Below are positions 14,873 to 22,253 of a stretch of DNA of 22,253 nt, piece after piece. The DNA is from DASYXZ01 sp035934315. Its GTDB lineage: Bacteria; Acidobacteriota; Terriglobia; UBA7540. The DNA is taken from NCBI GenBank assembly GCA_035934315.1, contig DASYXZ010000116.1, forward strand, positions 1 through 22,253, in the 5' to 3' direction. The notes beneath the pieces are model-generated. The model ran no database searches. It was given only the letters and a program-made list of their open reading frames with translations, and was not told where the DNA came from. Each line of letters starts with the position of its first letter. Within the stretch, counting starts at the first letter, position 1. Made by a program: the position numbers and the translations under genes.

Positions 14873-17050
14873 TCATTTTTTGATCCATCCCACGAAATCG
14901 TCGGTCAATTCCACAGTCAACCAGCCTTCCAGCGGAATAATTTGTACGGGTAAATCATCCACCCAGAGCGCCACCTGCACCTGGGTCTTGTCATTCACTT
15001 TCAAGCCGAGCAGTTGGAAGCTCATCTTAACCTCAAGGACTTTGGAAAAGGCAACTTCCAATCCATCGGCTGCGGAGGGAGCAAGGTACGCCAGTAGCCC
15101 ACTTTTCCAGAATTGAACCTGGCCCAATTGACCTTTGGTGATGGTGGCGTAGAGACGAGCCGGTATCTCGCCGCTGACACTCACCCGAACTTCGAATTCG
15201 TCGTGCCCTTCAAGGAATGCCGGGCACAAATCCAGCCGCAGATAGAACGCTTGATGGCTGTAGCCATAATAGAGCGCCTCAAAAAACCGGGCGGCGCCGT
15301 GCATTGACCCGGCGCGCTTGTCGGGCGTGTAAACTCCCGCGCCCAGCCATTCAAAATAGCTCGTAACCCTGCCATCAATCGTGGCCTCCATCAGGCCGCT
15401 CGGTGGGATGACAAGATCCAAGGCTTTAATGCGCTTGATGGGCGCCGCCAAGGCGTCAGGCGGGCTGCCATCCAGCAGGCGGTAAATGTTGCTCAGGTGA
15501 GTTCGATACAGGCGGTCGAACTGTTCGTCGTTGGGAGTGGAATGTTCGGGCCCGTACCACCAGTTCCAGTCGCTGCCCTCGGCGATCCACAATTCTTCCT
15601 GCGCCATCTTCATTGCTTCTGGCGAAACCTGGGGCTTGGCGAAGTTCTTGGCGAAAAAGTCTCGCGCATCTGCAAGGAAATCCCAGGCGCGATTGTCCTC
15701 GTCGGCGCCAATCCATACATCGAAATTGGCGTTGATCCACGAGCCGGGCACCACGTGCTTCAGGCTTCCCTGCTCGGTGAGCGCCAGTGCTTCGCTGGCG
15801 GTTACTGCCTGAAGATCGGGGTCGGCGGCGATGCGGCCGTAAAACTCTTTCAGGAATTCCCGGCCGTTTCCGCGGAAAAATTCCCAGGCATTCTCACCAT
15901 CCAGAATAATGGAAATCACCGCCGGTCGGTCGCCCGTGCTCATCGCCGCGCTGCGGATGCGGTGATGGAGGTCTGCGGCCGCGGCACGAGCGTCCATGCG
16001 CGAGTAGACAAAACCGATGAGGTCGGAGAGCTCATGATCGCGGAAAAATATGGAAATCTTTCTGTCGCCCGCATGAAATTGGTGAGGCCAGTAGAGCTCA
16101 TTGCCCCCTACCATCGTGCCGTCAGGCTGGCGATGGAAACCGAGCTGGAGCGAGCGGCCCAGAACGCCTTGGTCGGTGGCCACCCACTCAAAACCCTCGT
16201 CTGCGGCCAGCCCTAACACTTCGTCAGATACGCTGCCCTCGCTCGGCCAAAGCCCGCGCGGGCGACTGCCAAAAACTTTCTCATGGAGTTGAATCGCAGC
16301 GCGTAACTGGCCTCGAGCATCCTCCGGATGGACGAAAGGCCGCTGCGGCAGCCTTATTCCCGGACGGGATTCCAGGGCGATACGAGTGTCGCAGATCAGA
16401 GGCAGGATGGGATGATAGAACGGTGATGTGGATAGCTCTACTTGGCCACGCGCCGCGGCATTTTTATATTCTTCAAGTGTTACTTTAAATAATTCAATTT
16501 CCTTCGCCCGCAAGATATTTTTGTCTTCCTCGGAAAAGCCTCTGGCTTTTTTCACGAGCCGTGTCAACTCCGGGTCGATAGCCAGATAAATTTCGTCGAA
16601 CCACGCGATCTGAGACAGCACTTGAAGGTCAAGTAAATCTTGTACGGTGAACAAGCGGGCCGCGTCCGCAAAATGGGACCTGGAACACGCCCGGCCGTGC
16701 AATTCCCTGAAACGCGGGTAACGATTTAACAGGTTTTCCAAATTTAATTGGAAAGCAAATACCAGAAGCTTTTCGCACTCTTCCGCGGCCAATTGGGCGG
16801 CGGGCTTAAAGGCGATCTGGAAATCTTCTTCCCGCGCTTCATCGCGGGCATACTCCTCTAGCTGCGTCACCAGCGACGGCACCATGTTGAAAGTCATATG
16901 GACGGCGGGAAATTCCCGCAGGACCGCCACCATTCCGTAATAGTCCTTTAGGGCGTGGAGCCGCACCCAGGGCATGGCATAAACACCCTCGGCTAGGTCT
17001 TTATAAAAGGGCTGGTGCATGTGCCACAACAGCATCAAGTAATTTCGCAT
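14873..17050 (-). CDS. Glycoside hydrolase family 57 protein (alpha-glucan acting)
   Basis: A 725-residue enzyme counted from ATG 17050, in the family of retaining alpha-amylases, 4-alpha-glucanotransferases and branching enzymes. The conserved regions are present: HMHQP at residues 10-14, ELSTSPFYHPILPL at 206-219, GLWPSEGSVSDE with nucleophile E271, and SIILDGENAWEFF with acid/base D384. A C-terminal beta-sandwich follows from about residue 570 (EWLGAGVYTP, HQAFYLRLDLC). No signal peptide, so it probably acts on cytosolic glycogen-like glucan; which reaction cannot be decided. The frame extends 12 codons upstream to a TTG at 17086; neither start has an SD, and the ATG begins at the conserved fold. 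It is transcribed divergently from lptFG. Confidence 0.92.
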   Translation of the reverse strand: MRNYLMLLWHMHQPFYKDLAEGVYAMPWVRLHALKDYYGMVAVLREFPAVHMTFNMVPSLVTQLEEYARDEAREEDFQIAFKPAAQLAAEECEKLLVFAFQLNLENLLNRYPRFRELHGRACSRSHFADAARLFTVQDLLDLQVLSQIAWFDEIYLAIDPELTRLVKKARGFSEEDKNILRAKEIELFKVTLEEYKNAAARGQVELSTSPFYHPILPLICDTRIALESRPGIRLPQRPFVHPEDARGQLRAAIQLHEKVFGSRPRGLWPSEGSVSDEVLGLAADEGFEWVATDQGVLGRSLQLGFHRQPDGTMVGGNELYWPHQFHAGDRKISIFFRDHELSDLIGFVYSRMDARAAAADLHHRIRSAAMSTGDRPAVISIILDGENAWEFFRGNGREFLKEFYGRIAADPDLQAVTASEALALTEQGSLKHVVPGSWINANFDVWIGADEDNRAWDFLADARDFFAKNFAKPQVSPEAMKMAQEELWIAEGSDWNWWYGPEHSTPNDEQFDRLYRTHLSNIYRLLDGSPPDALAAPIKRIKALDLVIPPSGLMEATIDGRVTSYFEWLGAGVYTPDKRAGSMHGAARFFEALYYGYSHQAFYLRLDLCPAFLEGHDEFEVRVSVSGEIPARLYATITKGQLGQVQFWKSGLLAYLAPSAADGLEVAFSKVLEVKMSFQLLGLKVNDKTQVQVALWVDDLPVQIIPLEGWLTVELTDDFVGWIKK

Positions 17051-17096
17051 GGTCGGTTGGCGGGCGATTTCTTTACGGTCTTCCAATCAATGTGCT

Positions 17097-17105
17097 AGCA
17101 TACCA
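17097..17105 (-). promoter_or_regulatory. Candidate extended -10 promoter of the GH57 gene
   Basis: On the minus strand TGG-TATGCT is an extended -10 like the TGG-TATAAG in front of the radical SAM gene. The transcript would start close to the TTG at 17086, leaving about 40 bases before ATG 17050, or be leaderless on the TTG. Confidence 0.35.
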
Positions 17106-17116
17106 CTAGAATTGCA

Positions 17117-17275
17117 GATTGATGATTGGCGATTGCGGATTGAAAGAGGAACAACCAATGGAGGTTTTCCAAGCGTCGCTCAGGGATCGAGATTTGGCCG
17201 GAAATTGGAAATACCGATCGTCAATTTGGGGCTCCAGTCTTTTAATCTTCAATCATCAATCGCCAATCGTAAATC
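17117..17275. repeat. Inverted-repeat leader between GH57 and lptFG
   Basis: 17117-17141 and the reverse complement of 17251-17275 agree at 21 of 25 positions, with an exact 12-mer core (GATTGGCGATTG 17124-17135; CAATCGCCAATC 17257-17268). The right arm ends five bases before the lptFG ATG. Together with the similar words in 5151-5358 it belongs to a family of AT-rich dispersed repeats. Confidence 0.65.
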
Positions 17276-17279
17276 TATC

Positions 17280-19595
17280 ATGCGCATCCTGACCCGGTAT
17301 ATCTTTAAAGAAATCTTTTACCTTTCCCTCCTGGGCCTGGTTATTTTTACATTCGTCATTTTCATCCCCCACATGAGTCATTTGATCGAGCTGCTGGTGC
17401 GCCATGACTTGTCGCCCGGTGAAATTGCCATCCTGTTTATACTGCCCATTCCGGGAATCGTGGTGTTGACTATTCCCATGGCCGTATTGGTGGGAACCTT
17501 GATTGGCCTCAGCCGCATGGCGGCGGACGGCGAAGTGATCGCGGTGCGCGCTTCCGGAATTGGCATTGCGCAGTTCGTCCGGCCCGTGATGGTTTTCGCT
17601 GTGATAGGATGGGCCACCACATCATGGATGAGTCTGGTTGTCGCCCCAAGGGCCATCCATCAATTGATTAAGATGGAGGCAGGACTTAAGAGCAGCCAGA
17701 TTCCCTACGAGATTCAGCCCAGAGTATTCCTTGAGCAGTTTCCCAACCTGCTGTTATATCTCGAAGATGTCTCCGGCTCCCATTCCAAGTGGAGCGGCGT
17801 CTTTATCGCGGATACGACACAACCCGAGAAACTTAAAGTAACACTTGCAGAGAGGGGAATTCTAGTCAGTGATCCGAAGGCCGACCGACTGATGCTCCAC
17901 CTGGAGCAAGGCACGACGCACGAAATTGATTCGCAAAACCCTGTGGTGTATTCGGTGGCCTCGTTTTCAGACACGGATATTCCCATTCCGATTGATCAGT
18001 CCGGTGGCGCAGCGTACGAACGCCAAACTCCTGCCGTCATGTCGCTGGGCAAGCTCCTGGACGCTGCCCTGCATTTGCCTGACCCGCAAGCCCGTCTGGC
18101 CGCCCTGGTGGAATTGCATTATCGTTTTGCCCTGCCCGTTGCCTCGCTGGCCTTTGCGCTGGTGGGCATCCCCCTGGGCCTCTTCACGCGAAAAGGCGGC
18201 AAGGCCATGGGCGTGATGCTCACTATTCTGATGGTCTTCGCTTATTACATTTTGATGGCCTTCGGATTAAGCCTGGCGCGCCAGGGACGCATCCACCCTG
18301 CCATCGGACTGTGGCTGGCCAACGCGGTTTTTGGGCTGGGCGGCCTCTTGATGCTTCGCCAGATGCGCCGTGTGAGAATGCGGCTCCAATTCATCCAGGA
18401 ATGGTTGGTGGACACCCTTCGCCGAGTGGAAAGACGGAGCTTGGAGAGTGGCAGGATAGGCGCGGGGCTGGCCCGGCTCAACCCACGATCCTCCCGCGAC
18501 CGGTTCTTCCAAATCCTCGACGTTTACATCATCCGCGGCTGGCTCTTTTATTTCTCCGCCTTGCTGGTGACTTTCACCGGCATCTACATCATCTTCGACT
18601 TCTTCCAACTACTGGGTGATATCGTCCACAATCACGTGGCAGCAGGCGTGGTTGCAAATTATTATTTCTACCTCATCCCCCAAATAATTTACTTAATGCT
18701 TCCCTTGAGTATTCTGGTGGCAACCCTTGTAAACTTTGGACTTCTGACCAAGACGAATCAGATCACCGCTATCAAGGCCACGGGAATAAGTTTGTACCGC
18801 ATCGCCCTGCCTGTCCTGCTTGCGGCGGTTCTGACCAGCGCCGGGATGTTCGTTCTGGAAGATTTTTATCTCCCCAAAATCAACCAGCGCCAGGATGCGT
18901 TTAGGAATCAGATCAAGGGGAAGCCCGCCCAGACTTATTACCGTCCCGACCGCCAATGGATTTTCGGCCAAGGGGAACGCATCTATAACTATCGCTTTTT
19001 TGACGCTGACCGCGATGTTTTCGCCAACCTTTCTGTTTTCGAGCTCGACCCGAAAACATTTAAATTGACCCGGCGCATTTATGCGGCGCGCGCCTTCTGG
19101 GAGAGCCATCTCCATCGATGGGTTCTTGAGCAAGGGTGGGTGCGTGATCTTGATGGCGACCGCGTGACGGCGTACACGCCCTTTGCCGTATCGACCTTCG
19201 ACGAATTATCGGAGGAACCGCCCTATTTCAAGAAAGAAGTGAAACCCTCGGCGCAAATGAGCGTATTTGAATTGCGCCGCTATATCAGCGAGTTGAGCCA
19301 GAGCGGTTTTGATGTGGTTCGCCTGTCGGTGCAGTTCTATCGCAAATTTTCCTACCCCATGATGGCTTTCGTCGTGGTCCTTATCGGAATTCCCTTCTCG
19401 TTTAGCACCGGAAGCAAAGGAGCGCTCTCAGGAATCGCCTTGAGCATCGGAATCGCCATCGTGTATCTCGCTACCGCGGGAATGTTCGAGGCCATGGGGA
19501 ACCTGAGCCAGCTTCCGCCCGTCGTGGCCGCATGGTCGCCTGACGTTTTGTTTGGATTGGGTGGGCTCTATATGTTGCTGCGGGTCAGAACATAG
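17280..19595 (+). CDS. lptF-lptG: Fused LptF-LptG lipopolysaccharide export permease
   Basis: A 771-residue inner-membrane protein in which two YjgP/YjgQ permeases are joined end to end. In the Lpt machine LptF and LptG pair with the LptB ATPase to lift LPS from the inner membrane to the LptC-A-D bridge. The first half (1 to about 370) starts MRILTRYIFKEIFYLSLLGLV and has three N-terminal membrane helices, a periplasmic beta-jellyroll (about 125-260) and three helices (ALVGIPLGLFTRKGGKAMG). After a charged linker the second half (about 408-771) starts RFFQILDVYIIRGWLFYF and repeats the plan, ending in GIPFSFSTGSKGALSGIALSIGIA. The reading frame opens upstream at 17049 but that part is inverted-repeat DNA; ATG 17280 matches the family start. 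No SD is seen before it. The fusion fixes a 1:1 LptF:LptG ratio. Confidence 0.92.
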   Translation: MRILTRYIFKEIFYLSLLGLVIFTFVIFIPHMSHLIELLVRHDLSPGEIAILFILPIPGIVVLTIPMAVLVGTLIGLSRMAADGEVIAVRASGIGIAQFVRPVMVFAVIGWATTSWMSLVVAPRAIHQLIKMEAGLKSSQIPYEIQPRVFLEQFPNLLLYLEDVSGSHSKWSGVFIADTTQPEKLKVTLAERGILVSDPKADRLMLHLEQGTTHEIDSQNPVVYSVASFSDTDIPIPIDQSGGAAYERQTPAVMSLGKLLDAALHLPDPQARLAALVELHYRFALPVASLAFALVGIPLGLFTRKGGKAMGVMLTILMVFAYYILMAFGLSLARQGRIHPAIGLWLANAVFGLGGLLMLRQMRRVRMRLQFIQEWLVDTLRRVERRSLESGRIGAGLARLNPRSSRDRFFQILDVYIIRGWLFYFSALLVTFTGIYIIFDFFQLLGDIVHNHVAAGVVANYYFYLIPQIIYLMLPLSILVATLVNFGLLTKTNQITAIKATGISLYRIALPVLLAAVLTSAGMFVLEDFYLPKINQRQDAFRNQIKGKPAQTYYRPDRQWIFGQGERIYNYRFFDADRDVFANLSVFELDPKTFKLTRRIYAARAFWESHLHRWVLEQGWVRDLDGDRVTAYTPFAVSTFDELSEEPPYFKKEVKPSAQMSVFELRRYISELSQSGFDVVRLSVQFYRKFSYPMMAFVVVLIGIPFSFSTGSKGALSGIALSIGIAIVYLATAGMFEAMGNLSQLPPVVAAWSPDVLFGLGGLYMLLRVRT

Positions 19596-19649
19596 CAGGC
19601 TTTTTCATCACCATGATAGAAAGAATTGGCGTCTACGCTGAATTATTAA

Positions 19650-19745
19650 ACTTAAAGTAGAACTTTATATTTTGGATTTATCGTCTTCTTGCAATCTGCC
19701 GCCTTACTTCACCAAGCACTTTAATAATTGTCGGCGCGCCGACAA
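19650..19745. repeat. Three-module repeat block, right copy
   Basis: Module 1 is ACTTAAAGTAGAACTTTA near 19650-19667. Module 2, inverted relative to the left copy, is at about 19682-19718 (TCTTGCAAT...CCGCCTTACTTCACCA). Module 3 is TTGTCGGCGCGCCGACAA (19728-19745), a perfect 18-bp palindrome. It lies in the 243-bp gap between convergent lptFG and ppdK, where module 3 could fold as a 7-bp stem and act as a weak two-way terminator. Confidence 0.65.
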
Positions 19746-19798
19746 GTTAAACTATTCAAGCCTTCCGCAGAGTACACAGATGGCTCAGATTAAAAGCT

Positions 19799-19828
19799 AT
19801 CTTTGACATCTGTGCAATCTGCGGATGC
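19799..19828 (-). repeat. 3'-UTR dispersed repeat, copy 2
   Basis: Matches 452-481 at 26 of 30 positions. It lies 10 bp past the ppdK stop codon, the same position relative to its gene as copy 1 has after the FAD oxidase. A GGCTCAGATT word nearby (19782-19791) also resembles TGCTCAGATT near 396-405. Confidence 0.6.
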
Positions 19829-19838
19829 AGTTTTTCCT

Positions 19839-22253
19839 TTACGCCGTCGAATATACCTTCCCGGCCGCCTTTTTCACCGCCGCCTGCGCCGCAGCCAGAC
19901 GCGCAATAGGCACCCGGTATGGCGAGCAGCTCACGTAGTTCAATCCCGCCCCGGCGCAGAACTCGACCGATGACGGATCCCCACCGTGCTCGCCGCAAAT
20001 GCCCACTTTCAAGTTGGCGCGCGTTGTCCTGCCCTCCGACGTTGCCAATTTCACCAGACGGCCCACGCGCTTGGGGTCAAGAACCGCAAACGGGTCCGAT
20101 GGCCAGATCTTCTGCTTCACGTAAGCGTTGATGATCTTCCCGCAATCGTCGCGCGATAGTCCAAAGGTAGTCTGCGTCAGGTCATTGGTTCCGAAGCTGA
20201 AGAACTCCGCTTCTTTGGCAATTTCAGCGGCAGACAGCGCGGCCGCCGGCAACTCGATCATCGTCCCAACCAGATAGTCAACCTTAACGCCCTTGGCCTT
20301 AAAAACTTCCTCGGCCACCCGGTTCACGATCCCTTTTTGCAATGCCAGCTCGCTAACATCGCCAACCAGCGGGATCATTACTTCTGGCTTGGCGTCAATG
20401 CCCTGCTTTTTGGCGTCCGCGGCCGCCTCAAAAATTGCGCGCGCTTGCATTTCGGTAATCTCCGGGTACATGATGCCCAGCCGGCAGCCGCGCAGCCCAA
20501 GCATTGGATTAAATTCATGTAACCCTTCAACTACAGCGAGCAAATTCTTGAGTTGATTCAGCTTGGTGCCTTTCTTGTGCTTCGCTTCCATCACCGCGAT
20601 TTCTACCATCAGTTCTTCCCGCTTGGGCAGGAACTCGTGCAGCGGCGGATCGAGCGTTCGAATGGTCACCGGCAAGCCGTCCATGGCTTTAAATAGGCCG
20701 AAGAAATCTTTGCGCTGCATGGGAAGAAGTTTAGCCAGTGCCGAGCGGCGCTCCTTTTCGTACTTGGCCGCTTCTTTTGCATCGTTCGTGTCCTTGCAAG
20801 CCATGATCATCCGCTGCACGTGCGGCAAGCGGTCTTGGGCAAAAAACATGTGCTCGGTGCGGCACAAACCGATTCCTTCGGCGCCGAATCTCCTCGCTAC
20901 GGTCGCGTCCCGCGGAATATCGGCATTGGCGCGCACGCCAATCTCGCGTTTTTCATCCGCCCACTTCATGAATTCGGCGAAAATGCCGCTGGAAGGATCC
21001 GGCTCCTTGGTATTGGCTTTGCCCAGAATCACGCGACCCGTCGAACCATCAAGTGATATCCAATCGCCTTCTTTGATGGTCAGTTTACCCACGCGGATTT
21101 CCTTCTTCTTGTCGTCCACCTGAACTTCATCGCAGCCCGCCACGCAGCTCTTGCCCATGCCACGCGTCACCACCGCCGCGTGCGACGTCATGCCGCCGCG
21201 CGAAGTGAGAATCCCAACCGCCACTTCCATGCCGTGGATGTCATCCGGCACCGTCTCGGCGCGCACCAGGATGACCGGCCCGGACTTCCCTTTGGCCACT
21301 GCATCGTCCGCGGTAAACACCACGCGGCCCACCGCCGCGCCGGGCGAGGCCGGCAAACCTTTAGCTATTACTTTAAGTGTTGCAGACTCGTCCAGAATAG
21401 GGTGAAGCAACTGGTCCAATTGGTCCGGCTCGACGCGCAACAGGGCTTCTTCCTTGGTGAGCAGGCGCTCGTGGACCATGTCCACCGCAATCCGCACCGC
21501 AGCAGGCCCGGTGCGCTTGCCGTTGCGCGTTTGCAGCATGTAGAGCTTCCCTTCCTGGATGGTGAATTCGAAATCCTGCACGTCCTTGTAATGCTGTTCG
21601 AGGCGCGAAGTGATTTCGCGAAGCTGGTGGTAAGCCGCGGCATCGATCTTTTCCAGCTCCTTGATGGGGACGGGCGTGCGCACGCCTGACACTACGTCCT
21701 CGCCCTGCGCGTTCATCAGGAACTCGCCGTAGAAATCCTTCTCGCCGGTGGCCGGATTGCGCGTAAACCCCACGCCCGTGCCCGAGGTCTCGCCCATATT
21801 GCCAAAAACCATGGCTTGGACGTTCACGGCCGTCCCGAGATCGTCAGAAATCTTGTTCATGCGTCGATAAGTTCCGGCGCGCGGGTTGTACCAGGAGCGG
21901 AACACGGCCTCAATAGCCATGCGAAGCTGCTCGCGCGGCTCCTGGGGGAAATCCTTGCCGGTCTCTTTCTTCACAAGTTTCTTGTAGCCGGCGATCACGT
22001 CTTTAAGATCCTGCGGCGTGAGCTGCGTGTCCAACTTAAACCCGCGCTTCTTTTTCTGACCGTCGAAGATGTGCTCGAATTTGTCTTTGCCGATATCGAG
22101 CACCACGTTGCCAAACATCTGGATGAATCGCCGGTAGCTGTCATAAGCCCAGCGGGGGTTGCCGCTCTTGGCGCCAAAAGCTTCAGCGATCACGTCATTC
22201 ATGCCCAGATTCAAAATGGTATCCATCATTCCGGGCATTGAGAACTTGGCCCC
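19839..22253 (-). CDS. ppdK: Pyruvate phosphate dikinase, N-terminus cut by the window edge
   Basis: A cytosolic enzyme that interconverts pyruvate + ATP + Pi and phosphoenolpyruvate + AMP + PPi, linking glycolysis and gluconeogenesis. The 804 visible residues begin GAKFSMPGMMDTILNLG, inside the ATP-grasp domain, so roughly the first 85-100 residues lie outside the window. The ATP-grasp part shows MVFGNMGETSGTGVGFTRNPATG. The swivelling phosphohistidine domain has GGMTSHAAVVTRGMGKSCVAG, whose H carries the phosphate (near 21170-21200). The C-terminal TIM barrel has GIGLCRTEHMF, EFFSFGTNDLTQTTFG and GICGEHGGDPSS with the catalytic C (near 19975-20004). It ends at TAA 19839. No damage is visible. 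It is convergent with lptFG. Confidence 0.96.
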   Translation of the reverse strand, partial: GAKFSMPGMMDTILNLGMNDVIAEAFGAKSGNPRWAYDSYRRFIQMFGNVVLDIGKDKFEHIFDGQKKKRGFKLDTQLTPQDLKDVIAGYKKLVKKETGKDFPQEPREQLRMAIEAVFRSWYNPRAGTYRRMNKISDDLGTAVNVQAMVFGNMGETSGTGVGFTRNPATGEKDFYGEFLMNAQGEDVVSGVRTPVPIKELEKIDAAAYHQLREITSRLEQHYKDVQDFEFTIQEGKLYMLQTRNGKRTGPAAVRIAVDMVHERLLTKEEALLRVEPDQLDQLLHPILDESATLKVIAKGLPASPGAAVGRVVFTADDAVAKGKSGPVILVRAETVPDDIHGMEVAVGILTSRGGMTSHAAVVTRGMGKSCVAGCDEVQVDDKKKEIRVGKLTIKEGDWISLDGSTGRVILGKANTKEPDPSSGIFAEFMKWADEKREIGVRANADIPRDATVARRFGAEGIGLCRTEHMFFAQDRLPHVQRMIMACKDTNDAKEAAKYEKERRSALAKLLPMQRKDFFGLFKAMDGLPVTIRTLDPPLHEFLPKREELMVEIAVMEAKHKKGTKLNQLKNLLAVVEGLHEFNPMLGLRGCRLGIMYPEITEMQARAIFEAAADAKKQGIDAKPEVMIPLVGDVSELALQKGIVNRVAEEVFKAKGVKVDYLVGTMIELPAAALSAAEIAKEAEFFSFGTNDLTQTTFGLSRDDCGKIINAYVKQKIWPSDPFAVLDPKRVGRLVKLATSEGRTTRANLKVGICGEHGGDPSSVEFCAGAGLNYVSCSPYRVPIARLAAAQAAVKKAAGKVYSTA

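Noticed and set aside
15497..16216. 239-aa plus-strand open frame
   Set aside because: Antisense to GH57, including its catalytic segments.
17049..17279. N-terminal extension of lptFG
   Set aside because: The translated part is inverted-repeat DNA without family similarity; LptF proteins begin at the MRILTRYIFKE segment.
1..22253. CRISPR array, tRNA, rRNA or riboswitch
   Set aside because: No regularly spaced direct repeats, no cloverleaf with CCA end and no known aptamer core found on reading both strands by eye; a covariance search was not possible.

Overview
The window looks like a chromosomal segment of an Acidobacteriota-type Gram-negative bacterium. The grounds are an Oar-like TonB-dependent receptor with an N-terminal carboxypeptidase-regulatory domain, many exported proteins of unknown function, LPS-transport permeases, moderate-to-high GC with long gaps between genes, and intergenic DNA full of short dispersed palindromic repeats. 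The phylum is an inference; no rRNA or other taxonomic marker is present. I saw no tRNA, rRNA, CRISPR array, transposase or phage gene.

Left part (1-7220), all minus strand: a small UBP-type zinc-finger protein that seems to start at CTG, a berberine-bridge-type FAD oxidoreductase, a strong rho-independent terminator at 2031-2071, then three envelope genes. In transcription order these are a 131-aa exported lipocalin-like protein, a 430-aa exported protein with three DUF5666-like beta domains, and a 961-aa TonB-dependent outer-membrane receptor. The last two both carry long glycine-rich inserts, so they may act together at the cell surface.

Middle part (7221-14340): a gap with an unclear short coding remnant, a 486-aa exported TPR-like protein (minus), a B12-binding radical SAM/DUF4070 protein related to the hopanoid methylase group (plus), a Pal/OmpA-type lipoprotein (minus), a 215-aa exported protein of unknown function (plus), and a VapBC-like toxin-antitoxin pair (minus) with a clean 9-bp inverted-repeat operator over the antitoxin start codon. 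Two full copies and one partial copy of a roughly 92-bp double-hairpin repeat lie in the gaps here.

Right part (14341-22253): a 159-bp MITE-like element, a GH57 glycoside hydrolase (minus) divergent from a 771-aa LptF-LptG fusion (plus), and the C-terminal nine-tenths or so of pyruvate phosphate dikinase (minus, cut by the window edge). The gaps on both sides of the GH57/LptFG pair hold the same three short repeat modules.

The genes do not form one pathway. The recurring theme is envelope biology (outer-membrane receptor, OmpA lipoprotein, LPS export, several secreted proteins, a possible lipid-modifying radical SAM enzyme) next to glycan and central carbon metabolism (GH57, PPDK). The most distinctive signal in the DNA is the set of dispersed intergenic repeats.
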